Below, one piece after another: positions 7,649-15,555 of a DNA stretch of 34,262 bases. Below the pieces are notes generated by a model. The model was not told where the DNA came from, made no database searches, and was given only the letters and a program-made list of their open reading frames with translations. A program made the translations under genes and the position numbers. Origin of the DNA: an uncultured Akkermansia sp. GTDB lineage: Bacteria; Verrucomicrobiota; Verrucomicrobiia; Verrucomicrobiales; Akkermansiaceae. How positions within the stretch are numbered: the first letter of the stretch is position 1; every line of letters begins with the position of its first letter. The stretch spans positions 1 to 34,262 of the forward strand of contig CANRLM010000027.1 of assembly GCA_947631435.1 (NCBI GenBank), written 5' to 3'.

Positions 7649-8719
7649 ATGGCTAGCGATCGACAACGCTGCATTCTTGTCACGGGAGGCGCCGGTTTTA
7701 TCGGCTCCCATGTTGTGCGTCATTTTGTCCGTAAATACCCATACTACCACATTATCAATTTTGATAAATTGACCTATGCCGGCAATTTGGAAAATCTGAC
7801 CGATATCCGGAATGCCCCCAACTATAGCTTTGTGCATGGCGATATCTGTGACCTGGGGACTTTACGCGCTCTCCTGCGCGAGCAGAAAGTAAACGGTATT
7901 ATCCATCTCGCGGCAGAAAGCCACGTGGACCGCTCAATCCGCGACCCCTTCCTCTTTGCGCGCACGAACGTGATAGGCACGCTCACCCTGCTACAGGCGG
8001 CGCGCGAGTACTGGGACAAGCAGTGGGAGGGCAAACGCTTCCACCACGTCTCCACAGATGAGGTGTACGGCGCCCTGGAACTGGGGGACGCCCCCTTCAA
8101 CGAGAGCACTCCCTATTCGCCGCACAGCCCGTACTCGGCATCCAAGGCGAGTTCGGACCACTTTGTACGCGCCTATCACGACACGTACGGCTTACCCGTT
8201 GTTCTCACCCACTCTTCGAACAATTACGGCCCTTTCCAATCTCCGGAAAAACTCATTCCTCTGTGTATCCACAATATTTGTGAAAACAAACCCCTGCCCA
8301 TCTACGGAAACGGAGAGAATATCCGCGATTGGCTGCATGTGCAAGACCACGCGCAGGCAATTGATGAGGTATTCCACCGCGGACGCAATGGGGAAAGCTA
8401 CAACATAGGCGGTGGCAACGAATGGGAAAATATTGATATCGTCAAGCTGCTCATCCGGCTTGTGGACGAACAACTCGGACATCCTGCCGGTCATAGCGAT
8501 AAGCTCATCACCTATGTGGCCGATCGTGCCGGGCACGACCTGCGCTATGCTACGGATACCGGGAAACTGCGGCGCGAACTTGGCTGGGTGCCGCAGCATC
8601 CTTTCGAGTCCGGCTTGCGAGAAACGGTGCAGTGGTACCTGGAACACGCTGAATGGGTAAAGAATGTAACTGGCTGCGCCTATGAACGCTACTACGCCGA
8701 AATGTACAATGATAAGTGA
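7649..8719 (+). CDS. rfbB: dTDP-glucose 4,6-dehydratase
   Basis: An NAD-dependent short-chain dehydrogenase-type enzyme that turns dTDP-glucose into dTDP-4-keto-6-deoxyglucose, the entry to dTDP-rhamnose and other deoxysugars for LPS or surface glycans. The 356 residues include the Rossmann motif VTGGAGFIGSH (from residue 11), FDKLTYAGNLENL, HLAAESHVDRSI, the catalytic STDEVYG (Thr136, Asp137, Glu138) and YSASK (Tyr162, Lys166), and SNNYGPFQ. This combination is specific to RfbB/RmlB rather than generic epimerases. No rfbA, C or D is nearby in the window. hisS follows after 15 nt in the same operon. Confidence 0.93.
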   Translation: MASDRQRCILVTGGAGFIGSHVVRHFVRKYPYYHIINFDKLTYAGNLENLTDIRNAPNYSFVHGDICDLGTLRALLREQKVNGIIHLAAESHVDRSIRDPFLFARTNVIGTLTLLQAAREYWDKQWEGKRFHHVSTDEVYGALELGDAPFNESTPYSPHSPYSASKASSDHFVRAYHDTYGLPVVLTHSSNNYGPFQSPEKLIPLCIHNICENKPLPIYGNGENIRDWLHVQDHAQAIDEVFHRGRNGESYNIGGGNEWENIDIVKLLIRLVDEQLGHPAGHSDKLITYVADRAGHDLRYATDTGKLRRELGWVPQHPFESGLRETVQWYLEHAEWVKNVTGCAYERYYAEMYNDK

Positions 8720-8734
8720 CTCCCTTCCTGCATC

Positions 8735-10009
8735 ATGACCTCCACAAACCTTCAACCACTTCCGGGATTCCGGGACTTCGACCCCAATTTGTATGCGCTG
8801 CGCACTTACCTCTTCCGCACATGGCGCAGCGTAGCTGAACGATACGGCTTTGTTGAATGGGAGGGACCCACTCTGGAGCCCACCGACCTCTACCTGAAAA
8901 AAAGCGGAGGAGAATTGCCCACTCAGCTTTTCCGATTCACTGATCAGGGCGAAAGAGATGTTTCCCTGCGCCCGGAACTTACCGCTTCCCTGGGACGCAT
9001 TGTGGCAGCAAATTACCTGAACTATAACAAACCGCTCAAATGGTTTGAAATCGGCTCTTGCTTCCGCTACGAAAAACCCCAGAAGGGACGCCTGCGCGAA
9101 TTTGTCCAGTTCAATGTCGATATCCTCGGAGAGTCGGGACCGGAGGCAGACGCGGAGCTCCTGGCGCTGTCGATTGACTGCATGCGCGCACTGGGTCTCA
9201 GTTCCTCTGATTTTGTCGTACGCGTGAGCGACCGGGAAGCGTGGCTTTCCTTTGCAGCTCAGTATGGTCTCTCTCAGGAGCAGACAGCAGATTTTCTCGC
9301 TACTGTCGATAAACTTGAGCGCGATCGCCCCGAGGTCTCCGAAGAAAAATTCGCAGCCCTGGGTATCTCGCGCGAGAGGGTTGTGAGTTTCATTCAAAAC
9401 CCGCCGGAGAGGGTCTCCCCTCGCTATGAAGCTGTACTTACCGAACTACAGGCCAGAGGATTGGCCGACTATGTGCAGCTCGATCTCAGTGTTGTCCGCG
9501 GGTTGGCATACTACACCGGCCTCGTCTTTGAGATATTTGACAAAGCTCACAGTCTGCGCGCTGTGGCAGGTGGTGGACGCTATGATGGGCTGGTGTCCAC
9601 TCTCACGGATGGAGCGCTTGCCATACCTGCCACCGGCTTCGCAATGGGAGATGCTGTTATTGCCCATCTCATTGAGGAGTGTCCCGCCGCTCGTGCCTTG
9701 CGGGATGCGGCACTGGCTCCCCACAGCTGCGACGTTTATCTGGCACTTGCCGCTGCGGAGATGCGTCCGCAAATGCTGCTGCTTGCCTCCACGCTGAGAG
9801 ATGCCGGGGTCCGAGTAGACCTGCCTCTTACACCGACCAAATTGGCCAAACAGCTGCGCCATGCAGAACGTCTCGGTGCTGCTTACACCGCTATTATTGG
9901 TTCCGAATTCCCCTCTATCGAACTTAAACACATGGAAACGAGGAAATCGGAAAAACTTACTCTGGAAGAGCTCATCTGCACTCTCATCCCCCGCAAGGCG
10001 TCATCCTGA
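8735..10009 (+). CDS. hisS: Histidyl-tRNA synthetase
   Basis: Class II aminoacyl-tRNA synthetase that charges tRNA-His. The 424-residue length fits. Class II motif 2 is seen in WFEIGSCFRYEKPQKGRLRE, the histidine-binding motif in VRGLAYYTGLVFEIF, AGGGRYDGL, and motif 3 in ATGFAMGDAV. The residues after about 330 form the anticodon-binding alpha/beta domain (DVYLALAAAEM ... AAYTAIIGSEF). The binding motif has Ala where many enzymes have Asp (RGLDYY); both variants occur in real synthetases as far as I recall. HisZ is unlikely because the catalytic motifs are intact and no hisG is near. It is co-transcribed with rfbB, with no Shine-Dalgarno. Confidence 0.93.
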   Translation: MTSTNLQPLPGFRDFDPNLYALRTYLFRTWRSVAERYGFVEWEGPTLEPTDLYLKKSGGELPTQLFRFTDQGERDVSLRPELTASLGRIVAANYLNYNKPLKWFEIGSCFRYEKPQKGRLREFVQFNVDILGESGPEADAELLALSIDCMRALGLSSSDFVVRVSDREAWLSFAAQYGLSQEQTADFLATVDKLERDRPEVSEEKFAALGISRERVVSFIQNPPERVSPRYEAVLTELQARGLADYVQLDLSVVRGLAYYTGLVFEIFDKAHSLRAVAGGGRYDGLVSTLTDGALAIPATGFAMGDAVIAHLIEECPAARALRDAALAPHSCDVYLALAAAEMRPQMLLLASTLRDAGVRVDLPLTPTKLAKQLRHAERLGAAYTAIIGSEFPSIELKHMETRKSEKLTLEELICTLIPRKASS

Positions 10010-10066
10010 ATCACTAACCTGCAGTGGGACCCTGTCCGCGCGACCATTCGACAGTCATTCGCGCCA

Positions 10067-10344
10067 GGGCAAAAGCCTTTAAGGGAAGATACGAGGTTGG
10101 AAATCAGCGCGCTTACGCGCGTTCCCGCAGAACGATAGCGAAGCCGAATTTTTCAGAACATAGCGGATGAGTCGTTAGAAAGACTTTGTGAGACTGCAAA
10201 ACTTTGGCGTCGGCTCAGCTCATTGCGAGAGCTTTCCGGCCGGACCTCGCCTGTTCCTTGCGGGCACTCCCGAGCCTCCGGCGTGCCGGCTTAACACTTC
10301 GTACTTCAAACTGACTTCGCACTTCCCTTAAATGCGTTTGCCCC
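10067..10344. repeat. MITE-like element with ~30-bp terminal inverted repeats
   Basis: The left end GGGCAAAAGCCTTTAAGGGA and the reverse complement of the right end (GGGCAAACGCATTTAAGGGA) match with two differences, and similarity continues for about 10 more bases. Inside, 10091-10122 read on the minus strand carries the dispersed core GCGCGCTGATTTCCAAC. No ORF and no clear target-site duplication are present. It fills the hisS to methyltransferase gap and ends 12 nt before the -35 of the next promoter. Confidence 0.7.
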
Positions 10345-10355
10345 TTAATCTGCAC

Positions 10356-10384
10356 TTGTCAATTTCGGGCATCTTTGATATAAC
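10356..10384 (+). promoter_or_regulatory. Promoter of the methyltransferase-divIC pair
   Basis: TTGTCA (10356-10361), a 17-bp spacer and TATAAC (10379-10384) are followed by 9 nt before the ATG at 10394. The predicted leader is 2-3 nt. Confidence 0.7.
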
Positions 10385-10393
10385 TCGGAGCGG

Positions 10394-11074
10394 ATGAAAC
10401 CCTTAATCAGACTGGAAGAATGCCATACCGCGGATGGGATGTGGGAACTGTGGCAACGAGATGGAGAACTTTCTCTGCTGCTGGACGGAACGCCGGTGGC
10501 GAACACGCGCAGCTGCGGCAGTGAGGAGGAAATGTCCCGTCTGGCTCTCTCTCCGATGGTCAGGGTCGGTAAACCCCTCGTCATCATAGCGGGGTTGGGA
10601 CTTGGGTGCGGAGCTCTGTCTGCTCTTAATGTCCTTCCCAGGATGACTGCGCGTTTTATCATCGCCGAACCGGTAGAACAGATCATCTCGTGGTGCCGAC
10701 AGCATTGCGATTTCACCTCCTCCCTCTGGCAAGATCAGCGTGTGAGAGTAGAGCACGAATCGGCCGTGGATCTTTGCCGAGCCCGAAAAGGATCCGTTCA
10801 CGCCATCCTGCTGAGGCACACGCACGCGCGCTGTCGGCTTGCACTGCAAGATGCTCAGACCTATTTCGAAGCGCTGAAAGGCGGGGGGCTGTTGGCCATC
10901 CTGCTGGCAGAGCCGGACACACGTCTGGAGGGCGTGCTACTCCGGGCAGGCTTTGATTGCAGCGTCTCTCAGCTTCCCGCCGCGGCAAAGGGGAAACGAA
11001 CTCTTCTGCACACTCTCATCCTCGCGCGCCGGGGACGCTATATCCCTTTTGCTGAACGAAAGCAACGGTCATGA
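10394..11074 (+). CDS. Spermidine synthase/methyltransferase-like protein
   Basis: A 226-residue Rossmann-fold protein. Residues about 60-80 read LVIIAGLGLGCGALSALNV, a SAM-type glycine loop, followed by FIIAEPVEQIISWCRQH, where Glu caps the second strand. Overall order resembles the spermidine synthase-like branch (N-terminal strands, LLLDGTPVANT, then the nucleotide loop, then VHAILLRHTHARCRL). The catalytic Asp expected in polyamine synthases after the fourth strand is not evident, so a true aminopropyltransferase is doubtful. The substrate is unknown. Its stop overlaps the start of the DivIC-like gene (ATGA), so the two are co-translated, hinting at a link to cell division or envelope work that remains inference. 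Confidence 0.65.
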   Translation: MKPLIRLEECHTADGMWELWQRDGELSLLLDGTPVANTRSCGSEEEMSRLALSPMVRVGKPLVIIAGLGLGCGALSALNVLPRMTARFIIAEPVEQIISWCRQHCDFTSSLWQDQRVRVEHESAVDLCRARKGSVHAILLRHTHARCRLALQDAQTYFEALKGGGLLAILLAEPDTRLEGVLLRAGFDCSVSQLPAAAKGKRTLLHTLILARRGRYIPFAERKQRS

Positions 11075-11478
11075 ACCTCCCTTTTGTCAAAAAACGTCGC
11101 CGTACATCGGAAGAGCTGGAATTACTCCGTCAGGCCGATTCACGCGGACTCTCGCGAGTGCTGGCAATGCTGGGCTTGATTTTCCTCGTACTGGAGTCTT
11201 TTTTGGCAATTATGCTGGTCCTGCCGGCGTGGCTCGAATGGCAGGAACTCGCTTTTGATCGCGAATACACGGAGCAGACACTCCAGAGAGCCCAGGAGGA
11301 CGAAGAGGAAGCCCACAATCGCTTCCTCTGGATGATGGATCCGGAGTATTTTGAACAAATTGCGCGCGACCGTGCAAACCAGGCAAAAGCAGGCGAAAAA
11401 GTCATTCGCCGCACGCGCGCCACCAACCACGCTGCAGGCCAGGATACACCGGCGCATCCTGTAAATTCCTCGCACTAG
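11071..11478 (+). CDS. DivIC/FtsB-like septum formation protein
   Basis: A 135-residue bitopic protein: a basic N-terminus (KKRRR), one membrane segment at about residues 30-52 (VLAMLGLIFLVLESFLAIML), a charged coiled-coil at 57-85, then DPEYFEQIARDRANQAKAGE followed by KVIR. That last stretch matches the conserved end of FtsB/DivIC proteins (DPEYIE-x-x-AR ... PGE). These proteins link FtsL and FtsQ in the divisome and activate septal peptidoglycan synthesis. The hydrophilic tail after residue 115 is variable. It overlaps the upstream gene by 4 nt and converges with uppS, both stop codons sharing the palindrome CTAG at 11475-11478. Confidence 0.75.
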   Translation: MNLPFVKKRRRTSEELELLRQADSRGLSRVLAMLGLIFLVLESFLAIMLVLPAWLEWQELAFDREYTEQTLQRAQEDEEEAHNRFLWMMDPEYFEQIARDRANQAKAGEKVIRRTRATNHAAGQDTPAHPVNSSH

Positions 11479-12176
11479 CGCTTTCCATAGCGCCGGTGCC
11501 TCCTCGCGTAGTCCTCCAGAGCTGCATCCAACTCCTTCTCTCCGAAATCCGGCCAGAGCACCGGCGTCACCCACAATTCGGCATAGCTCAATTGCCACAG
11601 CAGGTAATTGGAGAGCCGCATCTCCCCGGAGGTCCGAATCAGCAGGTCCGGATCCGGCATGCCGACGGTATCAAGCTGCGAGGCAAAGAGATCCGGCGTA
11701 ATATCTGATGGGTTCAGCCTCCCCTCAGCTGCCATGGCAGCCAGGCGCTGCGCTGCTCGAGTAATTTCTTGCCGTGACCCGTACGAAAGAGCAAGAGTCA
11801 GGATGAGATTCTTGTTTTGTTTTGTCTTTTCTATGCTGATTTTGAGACGATTGAGACAAGATTCAGGCAGCATGTTCAATTCCCCGATGGCTCGCAGTTG
11901 TACACCCCGCTCGATCATCTCCGGCAGTGTCTCCTTCAGAAAACGATCAAGCATACGCATCAATCCCTGCACCTCCTCTGGAGGTCGCCCCCAATTTTCC
12001 GTGGAAAAAGCATACAGCGTGAGCCATGGAATTCCCCGTGCAATGCAAGCATCCACCACTCTGCGCACAGCTTCGCCCCCCTTCCGGTGCCCTGCAGCTC
12101 GAGGCAGCCCACGCTGATTCGCCCAGCGACCGTTTCCATCCATGATGACGGCAACATGTTGCAGAGAAGCTCTCAT
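11475..12176 (-). CDS. uppS: Undecaprenyl diphosphate synthase (cis-prenyltransferase)
   Basis: Builds the C55 lipid carrier used for peptidoglycan and O-antigen by adding isoprene units to farnesyl diphosphate. The core begins HVAVIMDGNGRWANQRGLPR, with the essential Asp13 and the phosphate-binding loop, then GHRKGGEAVRR, TLYAFSTENWGRP and, near the C-terminus, PDLLIRTSGEMRLSNYLLWQ and YAELWVTPVLWPDF. The 233-residue length is close to the usual 240-250. The ATG at 12176 is chosen over TTG at 12182 because a -10-like TATTTT lies exactly 9 nt upstream of it, though no -35 is clear. Convergent with the DivIC-like gene, and upstream kdsB is also an envelope gene on the same strand. Confidence 0.95.
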   Translation of the reverse strand: MRASLQHVAVIMDGNGRWANQRGLPRAAGHRKGGEAVRRVVDACIARGIPWLTLYAFSTENWGRPPEEVQGLMRMLDRFLKETLPEMIERGVQLRAIGELNMLPESCLNRLKISIEKTKQNKNLILTLALSYGSRQEITRAAQRLAAMAAEGRLNPSDITPDLFASQLDTVGMPDPDLLIRTSGEMRLSNYLLWQLSYAELWVTPVLWPDFGEKELDAALEDYARRHRRYGKR

Positions 12177-12219
12177 AGCCAATACAAAATAGAGGAAAGC
12201 ATCACGCAGGCTCTTATCC

Positions 12220-13050
12220 CTAGCTCAGATCAAATTCCCCATACTCGCGCAAAATCTTTTCCACTCGCTCCACATCCTCCGGCGAGTCCACCCCGGAGCT
12301 GCTCTTCCGTCCGCGATAGTCCGTCTCCACTATTTTAATCTTCATGCCATGATACAAGAAACGCATTTGTTCCAGCCCCTCCACTGCTCCGGCTTCATAC
12401 GGCGACTCCGGCAGGCGGAAATAGGTCTCTAACGCTTCGCGAGTGTATGCGTACAGTCCTATGTGCCGCCGCACCGGACTGAGTGGACTCGCAGCACGTG
12501 CCTTTTCCGGCTTGCGGACGGCAGGAATGATGTTCTTGGAAAAGGCCAATGCGTACCCCTTCGCATCCACCAGTACTGTGGTCCCACTGTAGGGAGTGCT
12601 GCGTTTCGCTTCCACAAGACGATCATATTCCTCCCAGCTGAGACGGATACAGGGGGTGAAAACATCTCCCGGCTCACTATGCCAGGCGTCAATGAGCTGC
12701 TGAATGACCCACGGAGGACAGAGGGGGTTATCTCCCTGGAGATTAATGACAAATTCCGGTGATTGCCCACAGAAGGAGACCGCATCCCGACAACGCTCCG
12801 TGCCGCTCCGGCAATTCTCCGATGTCATGCAAACTGGAATCCCCGCCCCCTGACAAAAAGTTGAAATTCGTTGGTCATCAGTCGCTACAACATAATCACA
12901 ACTTTCGTTGTGCCGACAAATGCAGGCCGCAATATCCGCCACGCGTCGTATCATCTCCACCCCCGCTATTTTCACCAGAGGTTTACCTGGTAGTCGCGTT
13001 GAAGCGTACCGGGCCGGAATCACGAGCAATATGTTATCTTTCGCGCTCAT
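12220..13050 (-). CDS. kdsB: 3-deoxy-manno-octulosonate cytidylyltransferase
   Basis: Activates KDO as CMP-KDO for the inner core of LPS, so the organism has an LPS-type outer membrane. The 276-residue protein begins with ILLVIPARYASTRLPGKPL, the nucleotide-binding signature of the family, then VVATDDQRI, SGTERCRDA, FVINLQGDNPLCPP, HIGLYAYTREALETYF and the SGVDSPEDVERVEKIL end. NPLCPP differs slightly from the common EPFIPP/EPLIPP form. Some similar proteins activate other sialic-acid-like sugars, so substrate is a family-level call. The ATG at 13050 is 7 nt after a -10; upstream in-frame codons lie inside the promoter. uppS follows 43 nt downstream. Confidence 0.88.
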   Translation of the reverse strand: MSAKDNILLVIPARYASTRLPGKPLVKIAGVEMIRRVADIAACICRHNESCDYVVATDDQRISTFCQGAGIPVCMTSENCRSGTERCRDAVSFCGQSPEFVINLQGDNPLCPPWVIQQLIDAWHSEPGDVFTPCIRLSWEEYDRLVEAKRSTPYSGTTVLVDAKGYALAFSKNIIPAVRKPEKARAASPLSPVRRHIGLYAYTREALETYFRLPESPYEAGAVEGLEQMRFLYHGMKIKIVETDYRGRKSSSGVDSPEDVERVEKILREYGEFDLS

Positions 13051-13057
13051 TGTCCCC

Positions 13058-13086
13058 ATCCTATCGCATTTCCTTACACTTGCCAA
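13058..13086 (-). promoter_or_regulatory. Promoter of kdsB, leaderless geometry
   Basis: The minus strand reads TTGGCA (plus 13081-13086), a 17-bp spacer and TAGGAT (13058-13063), then 7 nt to the ATG at 13050. Confidence 0.7.
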
Positions 13087-13156
13087 GACAAAACAAGCAC
13101 CGTCTCTTCTCATGGGGAAGACAGGAAGTAAGCTCCGCTGACAAGGCAACCACATT

Positions 13157-13245
13157 GAGGGGAGGTACGAAGTATTAAACTAGCACGCTTGCGCGCTGAT
13201 TTCCAACTTCATACTTCGCAATCCGTGCTTCTTTTGGTTTTCCTG
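13157..13245 (+). repeat. Dispersed intergenic repeat, copy R4
   Basis: It carries GGTACGAAGTATTAAACTAG, then GCACGCTTGCGCGCTGATTT followed by CCAACTTCATACTTC, matching the cores at 25.66 kb and (inverted) 10.1 kb. It lies between the divergent kdsB and nucleotidyltransferase promoters and ends about 10-35 nt before the -35 of the latter. Confidence 0.65.
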
Positions 13246-13254
13246 AAATCGGTC

Positions 13255-13283
13255 TTGCAAAGTAAGAAGGGGAATGATAGAAT
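13255..13283 (+). promoter_or_regulatory. Promoter of the HexNAc salvage pair
   Basis: TTGCAA (13255-13260), a 17-bp spacer and TAGAAT (13278-13283). Transcription would start near 13290, 19 nt before the ATG at 13309. The same hexamers overlap an alternative ATG at 13282, which would then be untranscribed. Confidence 0.65.
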
Positions 13284-13308
13284 GCAGCATCCGTATCAAA
13301 AAAAAGTC

Positions 13309-14229
13309 ATGAACGATAACGTAAAACCGACTCTTCTTGTGCTGGCCGCGGGCATGGGCAGCCGCTACGGCGGTCTCAAACAGCTGGACCCCATGGGACC
13401 AAACGGTGAGGTGATCCTCGACTACTCTGTATATGACGCCATTCGTGCCGGCTTTGGCAAGGTAGTTTTCATCATCCGCCGGGATTTTGAAGAGGCCTTT
13501 AAATCGAGTGTCGGATCCCGCTTCACCGGCAAGATTGATGTAGATTACGCCTTCCAGAGTTTGGATGATTTGCCGGCCGGATTCAGCGTACCGGAGGGAC
13601 GCGTGAAACCATGGGGCACAGCTCATGCTCTGCGGGCTGCCAGGGGCGTTGTGCACGAACCTTTCGGCGTGGTGAATGCCGATGACTTCTATGGTATGGA
13701 TGCTTTTACAAAAGCTGCACAATTTCTCACCTCCCCCGCGGCAGAGGATGGAAAGGATCACTATGGCATGATCGGCTATCCTCTGAAAAATACACTCAGC
13801 GACCATGGAGATGTGAACCGCGGCATCTGCGGCATCTGTGATGGTTATCTGGATAGCGTCGAGGAGTTCACCAGGATCCAGATGGAAACGGATGGGGTCT
13901 GCCGCGGCGACAATTTGCACGGCGAACGCAAACCCGTGGATCCCGATGGGCTCGTCTCCATGAATTTCTGGGTCTTCCCCGCAAGCTTTATCGGCAAGAT
14001 TGAAGACCACTTCACTCGCTTCATGCAGGAACACGGAAAAGAGCCGAAGAGCGAATGCTACATCCCCACCGTTGTGGATGAACTCATCCATAATGGCAAA
14101 GCCGATTGCCGCGTTATCCGCACCGAGGCCAATTGGCTCGGTGTGACCTACCCGAGCGATAAGCCAGCTGTTGTAGAAAGCATTGCCGGGCTCGTGGCAA
14201 GCGGTGTTTATCCCGCTAAACTTGGCTGA
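13309..14229 (+). CDS. Sugar-1-phosphate nucleotidyltransferase, likely partner of the NahK-like kinase
   Basis: A 306-residue NTP-transferase. It opens LLVLAAGMGSRYGGLKQLDP, the nucleotide-binding loop, then GEVILDYSVYDAIRAGF, a GTAHAL substrate loop near residue 105 and GVVNADDFYG carrying the metal-binding Asp pair. The gene is followed after 28 nt by an N-acetylhexosamine-1-kinase-like gene; in gut bacteria this pair turns free GlcNAc/GalNAc into UDP-sugars. That specificity is inferred from context. The ATG at 13309 is chosen because the promoter at 13255-13283 would start transcription after the ATG at 13282. The latter does have a purine tract AAGAAGGGG at good spacing, so it remains possible (315 residues). 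Confidence 0.8.
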   Translation: MNDNVKPTLLVLAAGMGSRYGGLKQLDPMGPNGEVILDYSVYDAIRAGFGKVVFIIRRDFEEAFKSSVGSRFTGKIDVDYAFQSLDDLPAGFSVPEGRVKPWGTAHALRAARGVVHEPFGVVNADDFYGMDAFTKAAQFLTSPAAEDGKDHYGMIGYPLKNTLSDHGDVNRGICGICDGYLDSVEEFTRIQMETDGVCRGDNLHGERKPVDPDGLVSMNFWVFPASFIGKIEDHFTRFMQEHGKEPKSECYIPTVVDELIHNGKADCRVIRTEANWLGVTYPSDKPAVVESIAGLVASGVYPAKLG

Positions 14230-14257
14230 TAAATCAGTTTCTTTACTTCTTCCTGTC

Positions 14258-15349
14258 ATGTTTGATCTCCAAAGAATCGCCTGCCTGTTCGACTTGCGCG
14301 CGGACTACGTGTGCGGCTCCCCCTATGGCTCCGGGCATATCAACGACACCTACCGCATTGAAGTGGATCAGGCGGGTCTGCGTGTGCACTACATCCTTCA
14401 GCGCGTCAACAGCAATGTCTTCAAACAACCCATCGCCCTCATGGAAAATGTGCGCCGCGTCACTGCAGAGGCTCTCCGCGTGCTCCGGCAGGAGGGTTGC
14501 AAGGACTCTTACCGCCGCACCCTTACTCTCGTGCCGGCGCTGGATGGCAAGCCCTACGCACAAGATGAGGAAGGTAATGTTTGGCGCGTTTACACCTTCA
14601 TTGATCGCGCACGCACGTACGATATGATTGAATCGCCCCAGCAGTGCGTGGAAGTGGCCCGTGCATTTGGCAATTTCCAGAAACTCGGCGCAAACCTCCC
14701 GGGAGAACCGCTTTTTGAGACCATCCCCAGTTTCCACAACACCACCAAACGCTTCGCTGCCTTCCAGAGCGCCCTGCGGGATGATCCCCTCGGACGCGCC
14801 AAAAGTGTGCAGAAGGAGATTGACTGGTTTCTCGCTCGCGAGGCAGATTGCCACAAGGTCGTCAATTATCTTGCCAACGGTGAGTTGCCCGTACGCGTCA
14901 CCCATAATGACACAAAGCTCAACAATGTGATGCTTGATGATGTCACAGGTGAAGGCATTTGTGTCATTGATCTGGATACCACGATGCCTGGCTCTTCCCT
15001 CTACGACTTTGGAGATATGGTGCGCACCTCCACTTCCCCTGCCGCAGAAGATGAAAAAGACACGAGGCTCGTCACCATGCGTATGGAGTATTTTGAGGCC
15101 CTGGCAAAGGGATACTGCGAAGCTGCCACATTCCTCACCCCGTTGGAAAAGGAGCTGCTCCCCTTCTCCGGCAAATTGCTCACAATGGAGTGCGGTATGC
15201 GCTTCCTCACGGATTACCTCGTGGGTGATACCTATTTCAAAATCCATCGCCCGGAACACAACCTCGACCGCACACGCACCCAGATCGCTCTCGTAGAATC
15301 GATCGAGCATCAAATGGATGCTATGCAAAAAGTCATTGAGCGCTACTGA
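14258..15349 (+). CDS. nahK: N-acetylhexosamine 1-kinase-like phosphotransferase
   Basis: A 363-residue member of the aminoglycoside-phosphotransferase/choline-kinase fold. N-terminal lobe: YGSGHINDTYRIE and YILQRVNSNVFKQP (Gln-Arg-x-Asn pattern typical of NahK-like kinases). Catalytic loop: VTHNDTKLNNVMLDD, with Asp and Asn of HxDxxxxN. Metal site: CVIDLDTTMPGSSLYDFGDM. This set matches bifidobacterial-type anomeric kinases that phosphorylate GlcNAc and GalNAc at C1. With the upstream nucleotidyltransferase it would form a short salvage route for mucin-derived HexNAc. The start MFDLQ at 14258 is preceded by a T/C-rich tract and no Shine-Dalgarno. The exact sugar is not provable here. Confidence 0.82.
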   Translation: MFDLQRIACLFDLRADYVCGSPYGSGHINDTYRIEVDQAGLRVHYILQRVNSNVFKQPIALMENVRRVTAEALRVLRQEGCKDSYRRTLTLVPALDGKPYAQDEEGNVWRVYTFIDRARTYDMIESPQQCVEVARAFGNFQKLGANLPGEPLFETIPSFHNTTKRFAAFQSALRDDPLGRAKSVQKEIDWFLAREADCHKVVNYLANGELPVRVTHNDTKLNNVMLDDVTGEGICVIDLDTTMPGSSLYDFGDMVRTSTSPAAEDEKDTRLVTMRMEYFEALAKGYCEAATFLTPLEKELLPFSGKLLTMECGMRFLTDYLVGDTYFKIHRPEHNLDRTRTQIALVESIEHQMDAMQKVIERY

Positions 15350-15421
15350 TCGCTCCTTCCCCGTCCCTTCCCAAGAGAGACTTGCTTTGTCACCTGTTGC
15401 TATGACATGGCAGGGCATCGT

Positions 15422-15497
15422 CCTTCGCACCTCGTACTTTAAATTGGCTTCGTACTCCGGGACCGGAGGCAAGTGCATTTTCTAATGCGTTTGCCCC
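15422..15497 (+). repeat. Dispersed repeat, copy R5 (one end of the MITE-like family)
   Basis: It contains TTCGCACCTCGTACTTTAAA, TTGGCTTCGTACTCC and ends AATGCGTTTGCCCC, the same end as the 10.07-10.34-kb element. The left part of that element is missing. It ends 20 nt before the -35 of the GTPase promoter. The rest of the 15350-15555 gap shows nothing else. Confidence 0.6.
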
Positions 15498-15516
15498 GGT
15501 CGCACTGACTTTTTGG

Positions 15517-15545
15517 TGGACATCACGCAGCCGCTTCCCTATAAT
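15517..15545 (+). promoter_or_regulatory. Promoter of the dynamin-like GTPase gene
   Basis: TGGACA (15517-15522), a 17-bp spacer and perfect TATAAT (15540-15545), then 10 nt to a GTG at 15556. The ATG alternative at 15583 would have a leader of about 30 nt. Confidence 0.65.
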
Positions 15546-15555
15546 GTGACCACAT

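Noticed and set aside
13180..15478. Long minus-strand frames (359 and 411 codons) opposite the nucleotidyltransferase and kinase
   Set aside because: They are antisense shadows of genes with clear family motifs, and carry no recognisable domains or signals of their own.
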